Shown: positions 1 to 7,579 of the stretch, one piece after another
Layout of the letters: the number at the start of each line of letters is the position of its first letter
Position numbering within the stretch: the stretch's first letter is position 1
Origin: Methyloceanibacter sp.
GTDB lineage: Bacteria; Pseudomonadota; Alphaproteobacteria; Rhizobiales; Methyloligellaceae
Assembly (NCBI GenBank): GCA_025449615.1
Contig: JANWJA010000116.1
Coordinates: forward strand, 1-9,876
Direction of reading: 5' to 3'
Length of the DNA stretch: 9,876 nt
Position numbers and translations under genes: made by a program
The notes under the pieces: model-generated
Told to the model about the DNA's origin: nothing
The model's input: only the letters and a program-made list of their open reading frames with translations
Database searches by the model: none

Positions 1-634
1 AAGACTCGCCGAGCTTGCCGAGCACGAGCGGCCGGATGCCGTGAGGATCGCGGGCGCCGATCATTTTCTTGTTGGTGACGCCGACGAAAGCATAGGCGCC
101 TTCGACCTGGAGCAGCGCCTCGATATATTTCTCGACGAAATGATGTTTCTCGCTGCGCGCCACCAGATGCAGGATCACCTCGGTGTCGGTGGTCGACTGG
201 CAGATGGCGCCTTTTTTGATCAGACTTTCGCGGAGCGTGAGCGCGTTGGTGAGATTGCCGTTATGGCCCAGCGCGAAGCCGCCTGAATCGAGATCGACAA
301 AGAGTGGTTGCACGTTGCGCAACACAGGATCGCCGCAGGTCGAGTAACGGACATGGCCGATGGCGACGTCGCCTTTGAGCTTCTCAATGATGGGCCGCGA
401 GGTGAAATGATCGCCGACGAGGCCGAGTCGGCGCTCGGTGTGGAAATGATGACCGTCGAAGCTGACAATGCCCGCCGCCTCCTGGCCGCGATGCTGCAGG
501 GCGTGCAGCCCAAGGGCGGTGAGGGCGGCGGCATCAGGATGGTTAAAAATGCCGAAAACGCCGCACTCCTCGTGCAGCCGGTCCTCTTCGAACCAGCGCA
601 ACGGGCTTTCCGTTGGGTCAAGTAGCTCTGCCAC
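1..634 (-). CDS. purF: Amidophosphoribosyltransferase (glutamine PRPP amidotransferase), N-terminal part, truncated by the window edge
   Basis: PurF catalyses the first committed step of purine synthesis: PRPP plus glutamine gives phosphoribosylamine. About 211 codons are visible, covering the N-terminal nucleophile glutaminase domain. The phosphoribosyltransferase domain lies beyond the left edge. The sequence HEECGVFGIF marks the catalytic cysteine, which becomes residue 1 after propeptide removal. Counted from that cysteine, the other glutaminase residues fall in the expected places: Arg73 (GHVRYST), Asn102-Gly103 (HNGNLTN) and Asp127 (TTDTEV). I chose the GTG at 634 because a near-perfect Shine-Dalgarno, GGAGGTGA, lies 8 bases upstream. 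An in-frame ATG at 652 overlaps that site and has no good one of its own. The GTG start gives a 23-residue propeptide, longer than the 11 residues of Bacillus subtilis PurF. It follows cvpA by 46 bases, the classical cvpA-purF pairing. Identification is secure; the exact start is less so. Confidence 0.96.
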   Translation of the reverse strand, partial: MAELLDPTESPLRWFEEDRLHEECGVFGIFNHPDAAALTALGLHALQHRGQEAAGIVSFDGHHFHTERRLGLVGDHFTSRPIIEKLKGDVAIGHVRYSTCGDPVLRNVQPLFVDLDSGGFALGHNGNLTNALTLRESLIKKGAICQSTTDTEVILHLVARSEKHHFVEKYIEALLQVEGAYAFVGVTNKKMIGARDPHGIRPLVLGKLGES

Positions 635-642
635 GGGCGTTC

Positions 643-650
643 TCACCTCC
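643..650 (-). promoter_or_regulatory. Shine-Dalgarno sequence of purF
   Basis: GGAGGTGA on the minus strand closely matches the 16S rRNA anti-Shine-Dalgarno complement. It lies 8 bases before the GTG at 634 and overlaps the alternative ATG at 650-652, so it favours the GTG as the start. Confidence 0.7.
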
Positions 651-680
651 ATAGCTTAGATAGTCTCGGTAAACCCAACT

Positions 681-1349
681 TCAACGCTGCGTATCAGTTT
701 CGGCGGGCGTTGTCGCCGCATCTGCAGGCTTTTCTGCATCGGATTGCTGAGCTGGTGCGGCGGGTGCGGCTGGCACAGCCTCAGGTGCTGCTCCAGGCGC
801 CGCCTCGCCTTGCACCTCGGGCTGCGCACCAGCAGGCTGCTCCCCAGGCTTCAGGCTCCCCGGCAAATATTGCTCGGGATTCATCGGCAGCAGCGATTCG
901 ATGGCGACTTGGGTCTGCTGCAGAATCGGGTAGGAGCGCGCGCTACTCACCCATTCCGGCTGAACCCTGGCAAGGGCGCTGAACAGAATAAAGACGATGG
1001 CGACGAGTAGGAAGCCGCGCGCCAGTCCAAACAAGAAGCCCAACGTGCGATCGAGCGCGCCGACGCGGCTATCGAGCACAGTGTCGGAGATCTTCAAGGT
1101 GATGAGGCTGACCACGATCAGAAAGATGATGAACACGCCGGCGGCGAAGGCGATCTGGGCGAAACCGGGCGAGGGGAAATAGCTCTCGACGAGTGTCCAA
1201 TATTTCGGGGTCAGATAGAGGGCAGCGACCGCCGCAACGGCCCAAGAGAAGATCGAGAGAACCTCGCGGGTAAAGCCCCTCACCATGGCCAGGAAGCCAG
1301 AGAGCAGCATGATGGCGACGAGGATGATATCGAGCCAAGAAACGGGCAT
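681..1349 (-). CDS. cvpA: CvpA family inner-membrane protein with an Ala/Pro-rich C-terminal tail
   Basis: This 222-residue protein belongs to the CvpA family, named for colicin V production in Escherichia coli and often found beside purF, as here. Four hydrophobic segments are visible at about residues 6-23, 30-47, 64-85 and 104-125. The family signature GALDRTLGFLFGLARG spans residues 97-112, just before and into the fourth segment. From about residue 165 to the end the protein is low-complexity, rich in Ala, Pro, Glu and Gln, and probably disordered. An even number of membrane spans would place both ends on the same side, most simply the cytoplasm. An AGGAGG lies 10 bases before the ATG. 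The biochemical function of the family is poorly defined; links to envelope homeostasis are reported for enterobacterial members. Membership is clear, the function here is not. Confidence 0.93.
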   Translation of the reverse strand: MPVSWLDIILVAIMLLSGFLAMVRGFTREVLSIFSWAVAAVAALYLTPKYWTLVESYFPSPGFAQIAFAAGVFIIFLIVVSLITLKISDTVLDSRVGALDRTLGFLFGLARGFLLVAIVFILFSALARVQPEWVSSARSYPILQQTQVAIESLLPMNPEQYLPGSLKPGEQPAGAQPEVQGEAAPGAAPEAVPAAPAAPAQQSDAEKPADAATTPAETDTQR

Positions 1350-1483
1350 CTGCTAGGGGCCTCCTGCAGCTTCGCGGATACGTACCATGATTCCCGGGCA
1401 TGAAGCACAAATGCCACGCCTGGGCAAATTATCAGTGGTGTTTTGGCGCCGTCCTCAGCCACTTCTCGGGGGTAACAAGGCCT
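1350..1483. other. Intergenic region between radA and cvpA
   Basis: This 134-base gap is one of the larger breaks inside the dnaB-purF run. I see no convincing promoter and no hairpin followed by a T-run. A small imperfect stem (GGCAT at 1397-1401 with ATGCC at 1411-1415) is within chance expectation. The cvpA ribosome binding site occupies the cvpA-proximal end. A separate cvpA-purF promoter could lie here but cannot be called from sequence alone. Confidence 0.4.
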
Positions 1484-2860
1484 TTATTGTGGCAGACCGA
1501 ACCAGGCCACCAGCTCGTCGAGCCGGGAGAGGGGCAGAAGCCTAATTTCCGGGCCTTGATAGTCACGCTCGCAGGCGCTGGGCACGATGGCCGAGGTGAA
1601 GCCGAGCTTGGCGGCTTCCTTCAACCTTTGATCCATGTGGCCGACGGCGCGGACGGCGCCGGTGAGGCTCACCTCGCCGAAATAGACAGTGTCTTCGGGC
1701 ACGGCACGATGGGCAAAGGCGGAGAGGAGCGCGGCCGCTGCAGCGAGGTCGGCGGCCGGGTCGCCGAGCCTCAAGCCGCCTGCGACATTGAGATAGACAT
1801 CGTGGCCGGAGAATCGGATGCCGCAGCGCGCCTCGAGCACCGCAATCAGCATCGAGAGCCGGCTCGGGTCCCAGCCGACCACGGCGCGGCGCGGCGTGCC
1901 AAGCGGAGAGGGGGCGATCAGCGCTTGCATCTCGACGAGGATCGGCCTTGTCCCTTCCATGCCGGCAAAGACGGCGGTGCCAGGAGATTGCGTTTCGCGA
2001 TCGCTGAGGAAGAGGGCGGACGGATTCTCCACCTCCTGCAATCCGTCATGACGCATCTCGAATACGCCGATCTCGTCGGTCGGACCGAAGCGGTTCTTCA
2101 CCGCCCGCAGGATACGGAATTGGTGGCCGCTATGGCCTTCGAAATAGAGCACGGTGTCCACCATGTGCTCGATGACTTTGGGACCCGCGATCTGTCCATC
2201 CTTGGTGACGTGGCCGACGAGAACAAGCGTCGAGCCGGTCTGCTTAGCGTGGCTGACGAGAGCGGAGGCGCAAGCCCGGAGCTGCGAGATGGTGCCCGGT
2301 GCTGCGTCGATCCCTTCCGACCAGAGCGTCTGCACCGAGTCGATCACGATGAGGGTAGGCGGATCGGAGCGCTGTAAGCTGGCGACAATGTTGGCGAGAT
2401 TGGTCTCGGTGCCGAGCGCGACCGGCGCTTGTTTCAGCCCAAGCCGCTCGGCCCGCATGCGCACTTGAGCCGGGGCCTCCTCGCCGGAAAGATACACGAC
2501 AGGCGCGCCGGTGCTGGCAAGGCGAGCGGCTACTTGTAACAGCAGTGTCGATTTGCCAATGCCGGGATCGCCGCCGACAAGAATGGCGGAGCCGGGCACG
2601 AGCCCGCCGCCGGTCACGCGGTCGAATTCGCCAAGCCCGGTTCGGGCGCGGGGCGCGTCCTCAGTTTGGGTTTGCAAGGTTTCGAAGGCGACCGGCCGTC
2701 CTTTGCCGCCTTTGATGGCAACGAGCGATGGAGAGCCGGGGGGAGTCGCGGCCTCTTCCACGATGCTGTTCCAGGCGCCGCAAGACGTGCATTGGCCCGC
2801 CCAACGCGGCGCGACCGCTCCGCAGGACTGGCAAACGAACGCTCTGGAGATCTTGGCCAT
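1484..2860 (-). CDS. radA: DNA repair and recombination ATPase RadA (Sms)
   Basis: RadA is a RecA-like, DnaB-related motor that drives branch migration and processing of recombination intermediates. The 458 residues match the usual family length and all parts are present. An N-terminal C4 zinc finger uses Cys10, Cys13, Cys24 and Cys27. The RecA-type ATPase core has Walker A GGDPGIGKS at 96-104 and Walker B LIVID at 170-174. The RadA-specific KNRFG motif is at 255-259. A C-terminal Lon-like domain starts at about residue 300 and contains GGLRLGDPAADLA near 361-373. In RadA proteins this domain is structural, not an active protease. The start MAKISRAFVCQSCG aligns with the canonical RadA start. 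No Shine-Dalgarno is visible in the 17 bases separating it from alr, so translation may depend on ribosomes finishing alr. No intein or frameshift is seen. Confidence 0.97.
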   Translation of the reverse strand: MAKISRAFVCQSCGAVAPRWAGQCTSCGAWNSIVEEAATPPGSPSLVAIKGGKGRPVAFETLQTQTEDAPRARTGLGEFDRVTGGGLVPGSAILVGGDPGIGKSTLLLQVAARLASTGAPVVYLSGEEAPAQVRMRAERLGLKQAPVALGTETNLANIVASLQRSDPPTLIVIDSVQTLWSEGIDAAPGTISQLRACASALVSHAKQTGSTLVLVGHVTKDGQIAGPKVIEHMVDTVLYFEGHSGHQFRILRAVKNRFGPTDEIGVFEMRHDGLQEVENPSALFLSDRETQSPGTAVFAGMEGTRPILVEMQALIAPSPLGTPRRAVVGWDPSRLSMLIAVLEARCGIRFSGHDVYLNVAGGLRLGDPAADLAAAAALLSAFAHRAVPEDTVYFGEVSLTGAVRAVGHMDQRLKEAAKLGFTSAIVPSACERDYQGPEIRLLPLSRLDELVAWFGLPQ

Positions 2861-2877
2861 CGAATCGATTTTAAACT

Positions 2878-4008
2878 CTAGCCGTCGATATAGCGCCTAA
2901 GGGCGCGCGTGCCGAGATTGGTCAGAATTTCGTAGTCGATGGTGCCGGCGTGATGGGCCATGGCTTGCGCGCTCACATTGGGGCCGATCAGCTCGACCCA
3001 TTCGCCTCGGCGGGCGATATCGCCCGGAATAGTAGTCACATCCACGGTGATGAGATCCATCGAGACGCGGCCGAGGATCGGTGCGGCGTGGCCTCCGATG
3101 AAAACCGATAGGCCTTCCTTGTCATCTCGCGTAGATAGTGCACGAAAGATGCCGTCGGCATAGCCCACGGCGACGACGGCGATGCGCGTCGGGCGTTTCA
3201 GCGTGCGCGTGGCGCCATAGCCAATGGTCTCGCCACTCACGACATCGCGCACTTGCAAGATGCGGCCGAACAGGGTGACCGCAGGCTGGAATGGATTGTC
3301 GCCGGTCTGCTGTGGCCTGCCGCCATAGATTGCGATGCCGGGTCGAACCATGTCGTAATGGTGCTGCCGTCCCAACAGGATGCCCGCGGAGTTGGCGAGG
3401 CTCGCGGGCGCACTCGGCAGTTTGGCGCGGAGTGCATCGAAAATCTTGCGCTGGCGCTCATTCTTGGGATGGCCCACCTCATCGGAGCAGGCGAGATGGC
3501 TCATGATCAACGAAAGCTCGAACATTTTCCAAAGCGATGCCACAGGGGCGATGGCATCGACCTCAAGGGCCGACAGGCCAAGCCGGTTCATGCCGCTGTC
3601 GATGTGGATCGCCGCAGGAAGCGGCTGACCGCTCGCCGCGCAATACTCGGCCCACTCCTTCACTTCCGCTTCGCTATTCAGCACGGGGCGCAAATTGTGA
3701 AGCTGGAAGAGAGGAGCGGTGTTCGTGAGCAAGCCGCCAAGCACATAGATGGTCGCGTCTGGCAAAAGCGCGCGGAGGCTGCCAGCCTCGGCGATGGTCG
3801 CGACGAAGAAGGTCTTGCAGCCTGCGCGGGACAACGCGGAGGCTGCCTGCTCCATGCCGAGCCCGTAGGCGTCGGCCTTTACGACGGCGGCGCATTCGGC
3901 CCTTTGGCTCATCTCGCGCAAGCGCAGCCAATTGGCGACGAGAGCACCAAGGTCGATGGTCAGAATTGCGGAGGCAGACGCTTCGTCGTCGCGTGAGGCT
4001 CGCGTCAC
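2878..4008 (-). CDS. alr: Alanine racemase (PLP-dependent)
   Basis: Alr interconverts L- and D-alanine, supplying D-alanine for peptidoglycan in the cytoplasm. I start it at the GTG at 4008, giving 376 residues, the normal family length. A longer open frame back to 4164 would add 52 residues that only read the dnaB C-terminus in another frame. The PLP-binding lysine is Lys44 in AVVKADAYGLG. The second catalytic base, equivalent to Tyr265 of the Geobacillus enzyme, is Tyr264 in IGYGATRT. Other family blocks are HIDSGMNRLG, VRPGIAIYG and GRVSMD. The start codon shares bases with the dnaB stop (GTGA at 4005-4008), and no strong ribosome binding site is seen, which suggests translational coupling. 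The product could be the biosynthetic or a catabolic racemase (DadX type). Its place in a core operon favours the biosynthetic role. Confidence 0.95.
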   Translation of the reverse strand: MTRASRDDEASASAILTIDLGALVANWLRLREMSQRAECAAVVKADAYGLGMEQAASALSRAGCKTFFVATIAEAGSLRALLPDATIYVLGGLLTNTAPLFQLHNLRPVLNSEAEVKEWAEYCAASGQPLPAAIHIDSGMNRLGLSALEVDAIAPVASLWKMFELSLIMSHLACSDEVGHPKNERQRKIFDALRAKLPSAPASLANSAGILLGRQHHYDMVRPGIAIYGGRPQQTGDNPFQPAVTLFGRILQVRDVVSGETIGYGATRTLKRPTRIAVVAVGYADGIFRALSTRDDKEGLSVFIGGHAAPILGRVSMDLITVDVTTIPGDIARRGEWVELIGPNVSAQAMAHHAGTIDYEILTNLGTRALRRYIDG

Positions 4009-5492
4009 TCCCGCCGCTCGGGGAGCCGCTCCCCCGAGGCGAGATTGCCGAACCTGGTGTATTCCGGCGTGAATTGCAGCGTCACCGTGCCGGTCGGGCC
4101 GTGGCGCTGTTTGCCGATGATCAGGTCGGCCTTGCCGGTGACCATTTCCATCTCTGTCTGCCACTTCACATGCTCTTCGGTATTCTCGCGGGGTTGCCGG
4201 CGCTCGACATAATATTCCTCGCGGAACACGAATAACACCACGTCGGCATCCTGCTCGATGGAGCCGGATTCGCGCAAATCCGCCAGTTGCGGCCGCTTAT
4301 CCTCACGGTTCTCGACTTGGCGCGATAGCTGCGAGAGCGCCAGGATCGGAACGTGCAGTTCTTTGGCCAGGGCTTTCAGCCCCGTCGTGATCTCCGAGAC
4401 CTCCTGCACGCGGCCTTCCGCGGCCCGCTTCGAGGAGCCTGACAGAAGCTGGAGATAGTCGATGACGATGAGGCCGATATTGCGTTGTCGCTTCAGCCGC
4501 CGCGCGCGTGCTGCAAGCTGTGCCACCGTGATGCCGCCGGTCTGATCGATATAAAGAGGGAGACTCTGGAGCTCCTGGCTCACCTCGACGATGCGGTCGA
4601 ACTCGTCGGATTCGATGCGGCCGCGGCGGATGCGCTCGGAGGGAATATGGGCCTGCTCCGAGATGATGCGGGTCGCGAGCTGCTCGGCCGACATTTCAAG
4701 CGAGAAGAAACCGACCACGGCGCCATCAAGCGCATTTTCTGAATCCGTGTCCGGGCGATAATTCCGTGCCACGTGATAGGCGATGTTGGTGGCGAGCGCG
4801 GTCTTTCCCATCGAGGGACGACCGGCGACGATAATGAGATCCGAGGGCTGCAAGCCGCCCATGCGAGCGTCGAGATCGGTGAATCCGGTGGCGAGACCCG
4901 ACAGGCCGCCGTCGCGGCGATAGGCATTGGCCGCCATGTCAATGGCGTCAGTCAGCGCGGAGGAGAACGGCTCGAAGCCGGAACCGTATTTGCCGGTCTC
5001 CGCGAGTTCGTAGAGAAGTTGCTCTGCCGCTTCGATCTGTGTCGCGGGCGGCGCATCGATCGGCGAGTCGAAGGCCGTGTTGACCATGGTCTCGCCGATG
5101 TCGATTAATTGTCGGCGGATGGCCAGATCGTAGATGGTGTGACCGTAATCCTCTGCATTGATGATTGTCGTCGCATTGGCGGCGAGGCGCCCCAGATATT
5201 GGGGGACAGGAAGCTCGCCATAGGGCTCGTCATTCTGGAAATAGGTTTTGAGCGTGATCGGAGTCGCCCGCTTGCCGCCCATGACGAGCTTCGAGGCCGT
5301 CTCGTAGATGCGGCCGTGAAGAGGCTCGAAGAAATGTACCGGCTTCAGGAAAGACGAGACCCGGTCGATCGCCTCATTGTTCACAAGGATGGCCCCCAGC
5401 AGCGCCTGCTCGGCCTCGATATTATGGGGCGGCGAGCGGAAAGCGGGCGTTTCCGGCGCCGCCGGAATGTGGCGAATCAGGGCGTTGGTCAT
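4005..5492 (-). CDS. dnaB: Replicative DNA helicase DnaB
   Basis: DnaB is the hexameric 5'-3' helicase that unwinds the replication fork and binds primase. The 495 residues have the standard layout. The N-terminal primase-interacting helical domain begins near NIEAEQALLGAILV (24-37), followed by a linker and then a RecA-like motor from about residue 175. Walker A is GRPSMGKT at 224-231, the catalytic glutamate is Glu266 in FFSLEMS, Walker B is LIVIDYLQLL at 341-350, and QLSR at 388-391 matches motif H4. The probable arginine finger is Arg463 in GKQRHGPTG. There is no intein, although DnaB is a common intein host. The ATG at 5492 has only a weak ribosome binding site. The stop overlaps the alr start. 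It heads the dnaB-alr-radA-cvpA-purF run after a 164-base gap behind rplI. Confidence 0.98.
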   Translation of the reverse strand: MTNALIRHIPAAPETPAFRSPPHNIEAEQALLGAILVNNEAIDRVSSFLKPVHFFEPLHGRIYETASKLVMGGKRATPITLKTYFQNDEPYGELPVPQYLGRLAANATTIINAEDYGHTIYDLAIRRQLIDIGETMVNTAFDSPIDAPPATQIEAAEQLLYELAETGKYGSGFEPFSSALTDAIDMAANAYRRDGGLSGLATGFTDLDARMGGLQPSDLIIVAGRPSMGKTALATNIAYHVARNYRPDTDSENALDGAVVGFFSLEMSAEQLATRIISEQAHIPSERIRRGRIESDEFDRIVEVSQELQSLPLYIDQTGGITVAQLAARARRLKRQRNIGLIVIDYLQLLSGSSKRAAEGRVQEVSEITTGLKALAKELHVPILALSQLSRQVENREDKRPQLADLRESGSIEQDADVVLFVFREEYYVERRQPRENTEEHVKWQTEMEMVTGKADLIIGKQRHGPTGTVTLQFTPEYTRFGNLASGERLPERRE

Positions 5493-5656
5493 GCCTATGA
5501 CCTAGCAGATCAGCGTGGCAGGGCTAAGGTGCCGGGGCTGTGGACATCGAGGACAGCGACTAAAAGCTAACAGCTGAAAAAAGGCGGCCACAATTGGCTC
5601 AGGGGACACGCCCCTTGCCCGCCAAATAGGCACGAGCAAGGGGGCAGGGACCTCTC
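5493..5656. other. Intergenic region between rplI and dnaB
   Basis: These 164 bases separate the ribosomal block from the dnaB block. They hold an 8-base inverted repeat near rplI and a run of six T on the minus strand (5577-5582). Together these could end or attenuate the ribosomal transcript. A dnaB promoter would be expected in the remaining part, but I could not find a convincing -35/-10 pair. Confidence 0.5.
5577..5643 (-). terminator. Possible weak terminator or attenuator after rplI
   Basis: Downstream of the rplI stop, CCCCTTGC (5611-5618) and GCAAGGGG (5636-5643) form a perfect 8-base-pair stem with a 17-base loop. The loop can itself pair GCC with GGC (5621-5623 and 5629-5631). No T-run follows directly. 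A run of six T on the minus strand occurs about 28 bases further on (5577-5582), preceded by a small GCCA/TGGC stem (5587-5598). This is not a textbook intrinsic terminator. It could equally be an mRNA-stabilising hairpin. Confidence 0.35.
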
Positions 5657-6268
5657 TTATGCCTCTGGCTGCTCGGAGGCTTCGTCCTCGGCGACCACCG
5701 GGGCTTCCACGCCTTCCTCGAACAGGGCCGTGGCGGCCATCCGTGCATTCAGCGCATCGTCCTCGGCGTCGCTCATCGCTTTGGCCGAGACATCCTCGCC
5801 TCTTGCCTGGCGGGCCGCTTCGTCCGGTGAGCGGGCGACGTTGATGACGATATGCGGCTCGACCTCGGCATGGAGCGAGACGCGGACCTCATGCAGGCCG
5901 AGCGTCTTAATCGGCTTGTCGAGCATCACCTGGCGCCGCTCGATGGAGAAGCCGCCTGCAGTGACAATATCGGCGATGTCGCGCGTCGACACCGAACCAT
6001 AGAGCTGACCGGAATCGCCGGCTTGCCGGATGATGGTGAAGCTCTGCTTGTCGAGTTTCGACGACACGCTTGAGGCCTCCGACTTGAGCTCCAGATTGCG
6101 GGCCTCGAGGTGGGAACGTTCGCGTTCGAAGCGCTCGCGGTTCGATTTGGTGGCGCGCAGCGCTTTGCCTTGCGGCAGCAGAAAGTTCCGCGCGAAGCCG
6201 TCCTTGACGTTGACGACGTCACCCATCTGGCCGAGGCGGCCGATGCGTTCCAACAATATGACTTGCAT
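5657..6268 (-). CDS. rplI: 50S ribosomal protein bL9
   Basis: bL9 binds 23S rRNA near the base of the L1 stalk and helps keep the reading frame. The N-terminal RNA-binding domain is unmistakable: [13 protein letters not shown] followed by [22 protein letters not shown] long charged connecting helix runs over about residues 40-75, and the C-terminal domain covers about 76-147 ([31 protein letters not shown]). The protein has 203 residues, about 50 more than the 149 of E. coli. The extra part (about 148-203) is acidic and Ala-rich, and such tails are common in alphaproteobacterial bL9. AGGAGA lies 5 bases before the ATG. It is the last gene of the ribosomal block, 27 bases after the DUF2232 gene. 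Confidence 0.98.
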   Translation of the reverse strand: MQVILLERIGRLGQMGDVVNVKDGFARNFLLPQGKALRATKSNRERFERERSHLEARNLELKSEASSVSSKLDKQSFTIIRQAGDSGQLYGSVSTRDIADIVTAGGFSIERRQVMLDKPIKTLGLHEVRVSLHAEVEPHIVINVARSPDEAARQARGEDVSAKAMSDAEDDALNARMAATALFEEGVEAPVVAEDEASEQPEA

Positions 6269-6295
6269 GGGGTTCTCCTGGTTTTCGTTGTTAGG

Positions 6296-7243
6296 TCATT
6301 CCGTGCCGGGTGGGAGACCGCCGAGCGTGGCGCGTTCGCGCAAGCGAAGCATCGGCTCGGCCAGGCCAAGAATTGCGACCACGATCGCCACCCATCCGAT
6401 CAAGACAATTCCGAGATAGAGTCCGCCGAGCAGCAAGGAGCGGTAGGCGAACCCGCGTGTGTAAGCGTGAAGCACGGCGAGGCCCTGCAGCACATAGGCA
6501 TAGAGCAGCGCGCCGGAGAGGCCCGTCGCCATAAGCCCGGGCAGCCCCGGCAAGAAAGAGCCGATCAGCGCGAGGGTGAAGACAATGAAGAAGGCGTTGG
6601 GAAGGTCGAGTCTGTCGAGCCTCGGCCAAGGACGCATTGCGTGCCCCGACGCATTCACGATCAAACCCGCAAGCCAGAAATTGAACAGGATGATGCTGAG
6701 CCAGATGATGGCGAAGGCGGCGGGTAGCGCGCGAGAGATCACTTCGGCATTGAAAATCTTGCCCTCGGGATCGACTTCTTTCAACGTACTCGCATCGACA
6801 AGTTTGCCAATCGCCGCCTTATAGGATTCAGCGTCGGGGCCAAAATAGAGGACCATCACAGCGGCGAGCACACCGGCGATGATCGCTACCCAGCCAAGCA
6901 GCCGCCCCGGTGGATACCATTCGATGCCGGCCGGGGTGCCGTCCGCTTGAACCATGATCGGCCGCGACTGCAGCGCCAGATAAGAGAGAAGAGCGATCGG
7001 CATTCCGGCTGCCGCCGCAAAAGCGCCGGCGGGACCGGGCCCGAGCACCAAGGCGATGAGCAAGGTGCCGACAAGACCGGCGATCGCGGCGGCAGAGGCG
7101 CCCCAGCCGAGCCCGGCCAGACCAAGCGGCAGCGGCGTGAGATAGAACAGGATCGCGGCGATTGCCGTTGCGGTCGCAGCCGAAGCAAAGAGCGCCGCGG
7201 AGACGACCCCTGAACCTGCACCAATGATGAACGCTATCGGCAT
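6296..7243 (-). CDS. DUF2232 polytopic membrane protein
   Basis: This 315-residue, strongly hydrophobic protein sits between rpsR and rplI. That is the position of the DUF2232 (YybS-like) family in many alphaproteobacteria. About eight membrane segments can be marked: roughly residues 4-35, 50-68, 72-91, 115-134, 170-198, 214-233, 236-258 and 267-293. A soluble loop at about 136-168 (GPDAESYKAAIGK and on) separates two halves. No catalytic motif is recognisable and the molecular function is unknown. The ATG at 7243 has only a weak ribosome binding site. A GAGGAG lies 15 bases upstream at the base of a 7-base-pair hairpin, further away than usual. The start codon is therefore less certain than the frame. 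The family call rests on context and hydropathy pattern, not on a diagnostic motif. Confidence 0.82.
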   Translation of the reverse strand: MPIAFIIGAGSGVVSAALFASAATATAIAAILFYLTPLPLGLAGLGWGASAAAIAGLVGTLLIALVLGPGPAGAFAAAAGMPIALLSYLALQSRPIMVQADGTPAGIEWYPPGRLLGWVAIIAGVLAAVMVLYFGPDAESYKAAIGKLVDASTLKEVDPEGKIFNAEVISRALPAAFAIIWLSIILFNFWLAGLIVNASGHAMRPWPRLDRLDLPNAFFIVFTLALIGSFLPGLPGLMATGLSGALLYAYVLQGLAVLHAYTRGFAYRSLLLGGLYLGIVLIGWVAIVVAILGLAEPMLRLRERATLGGLPPGTE

Positions 7244-7263
7244 TTGTCGCTGTCCCGGCTCCT

Positions 7264-7291
7264 CGGAGCGGTTAGGGGGCGGATCGCTCCG
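7264..7291 (-). promoter_or_regulatory. Hairpin between rpsR and the DUF2232 gene
   Basis: CGGAGCG (7264-7270) and CGCTCCG (7285-7291) form a perfect 7-base-pair stem with a 14-base loop. There is no T-run after it on the minus strand, so it is not a standard terminator. It sits just before the best purine-rich stretch upstream of the DUF2232 gene and may lower or time its expression, or protect the upstream rpsF-rpsR mRNA from 3' decay. Function is inferred. Confidence 0.4.
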
Positions 7292-7333
7292 GCCCCAACT
7301 AGGCAGTCAAGCCTTGGCTTACTCTAGCCTCGG

Positions 7334-7579
7334 CTACTGGATCAGATACGGCAACAGACCGAGAAAGCGCGCGCGTTTGATGGCGCGAGCTAACTCACGT
7401 TGCTTCTTGGCGCATACTGCCGTGATCCGGCTCGGCACGATCTTGCCGCGCTCCGATACGTCGCGCTGCAACAGGCGCACATCCTTGTAATCGATCTTGG
7501 GTGCCTTATCGCCGGTGAAGGGACAGGTCTTGCGACGGCGGTAGAACGGGCGCCTTGTTTGTGTCTGGGTCATACTCAT
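7334..7579 (-). CDS. rpsR: 30S ribosomal protein bS18
   Basis: bS18 pairs with bS6 on the platform of the small subunit. The 81 residues cover the full family. A basic N-terminus ([15 protein letters not shown]) leads into [50 protein letters not shown], of which the segment [16 protein letters not shown] is the family hallmark. Two ATGs are close together, at 7579 and 7573. I chose 7579 because a GAGGAGG in the tail of rpsF (7588-7594) lies 8 bases before it, against 14 for the second. The ATG directly follows the rpsF stop with no bases between. bS18 output should therefore follow that of its partner bS6. Confidence 0.98.
   Translation of the reverse strand: MSMTQTQTRRPFYRRRKTCPFTGDKAPKIDYKDVRLLQRDVSERGKIVPSRITAVCAKKQRELARAIKRARFLGLLPYLIQ

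Noticed and set aside
1400..2377. A 325-codon plus-strand open frame opposite radA
   Set aside because: It lies on the opposite strand of a complete, motif-rich radA. Its translation is charged and featureless, as expected for the antisense frame of GC-rich coding DNA.
3253..3996. A 247-codon plus-strand open frame opposite alr
   Set aside because: alr is complete with its lysine and tyrosine catalytic residues. The opposite frame shows no recognisable protein and no good ribosome binding site.
4009..4164. N-terminal extension of alr
   Set aside because: These 52 codons only re-read the dnaB C-terminus in another frame. Family length and the GTGA overlap support the start at 4008.
5541..5552. 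Possible DnaA box near dnaB (minus strand ATGTCCACA)
   Set aside because: It matches the TTATCCACA consensus at only 7 of 9 positions and is single. No cluster or AT-rich unwinding region accompanies it, so there is no case for an origin.
7309..7320. Short palindrome AAGCCTTGGCTT after rpsR
   Set aside because: The arms are only five bases around a two-base centre, too tight to form a hairpin, and there is no adjacent promoter or T-run.
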